Source: JAJZQD01 sp021847735 (GTDB lineage: Bacteria; Bacillota; Thermincolia; Thermincolales; UBA2595). From it: a stretch of DNA of 5,408 nucleotides. The stretch is taken from the NCBI GenBank assembly GCA_027324025.1, contig DAHVYW010000076.1, forward strand, positions 1-5,408. Direction: 5' to 3'. The notes under the pieces were generated by a model. It had not been told where the DNA came from. It saw nothing but the letters and a program-made list of their open reading frames with translations, and did not search any database. Positions 5,326 through 5,408 of the stretch are shown piece after piece. The position numbers and the translations under genes were made by a program. Within the stretch, counting starts at the first letter, position 1; each line of letters opens with the position of its first letter.

Positions 5326-5408
5326 ACTATTTATCTTCGAACAACTTTTGCCGGTCTTCTCCACTCAGTCGCCACTTTCAAATTTCATTAGAACATCCTT
5401 GGGAACGG

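Noticed and set aside
5365..5408. Possible 3' end of a minus-strand gene entering from the right edge (reads VPKDVLMKFESGD then stop)
   Set aside because: Only 13 codons are visible. The T-rich minus-strand side of the hairpin at 5294-5325 would suit a convergent gene, but this is too little to call.

Overview
The window carries three complete protein genes and two well-structured intergenic regions. No rRNA, tRNA, CRISPR array or intact insertion sequence is visible. The moderate GC content, strong AGGAGG-type ribosome binding sites, sigma-A-like promoters, rho-independent terminators and gene families suggest a Gram-positive Firmicute. An anaerobic clostridial or Peptococcaceae-like lineage (Desulfotomaculum/Pelotomaculum type) is my guess; it is inferred from general knowledge, not from any search.

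Layout. Bases 1-103 hold nothing I can assign. On the minus strand, an OsmC-family gene (674 to 153) ends in a clear terminator (104-138). Its leader (675-796) has a candidate promoter, an inverted repeat near the predicted transcription start and a stem-loop. Upstream of it, in the same orientation, is a large UPF0182 membrane-protein gene (3625 to 872), which ends in its own hairpin (832-858). The two genes therefore look like separate transcription units. The UPF0182 gene appears to start at a CTG codon placed 8 nt after a perfect Shine-Dalgarno sequence. The longer reading frame from an upstream GTG is judged not to be translated.

The 333-bp divergent region (3626-3958) has two halves. 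The part nearer UPF0182 holds a run of four inverted repeats (3717-3837), including a perfect 12-bp stem. It looks like a mobile-element end, a miniature element or a structured RNA. The part nearer the plus-strand gene holds a near-consensus sigma-A promoter, with a palindrome of ATACC...GGTAT type overlapping its -10 box and start site. That shape recalls operators of the CsoR/CstR (DUF156) repressors.

The plus-strand gene (3959-5278) encodes an FAD- and NAD(P)-binding pyridine nucleotide-disulfide oxidoreductase of the single-cysteine class (CoA-disulfide reductase, NADH oxidase or persulfide reductase). It ends in a strong hairpin terminator (5294-5325). If the palindrome is a persulfide- or metal-sensing operator, this is a stand-alone regulated thiol/persulfide or redox-defence gene. 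The nearby OsmC protein fits a thiol/peroxide theme, but nothing in the sequence ties UPF0182 to it. The last ~80 bases hold no supportable gene.
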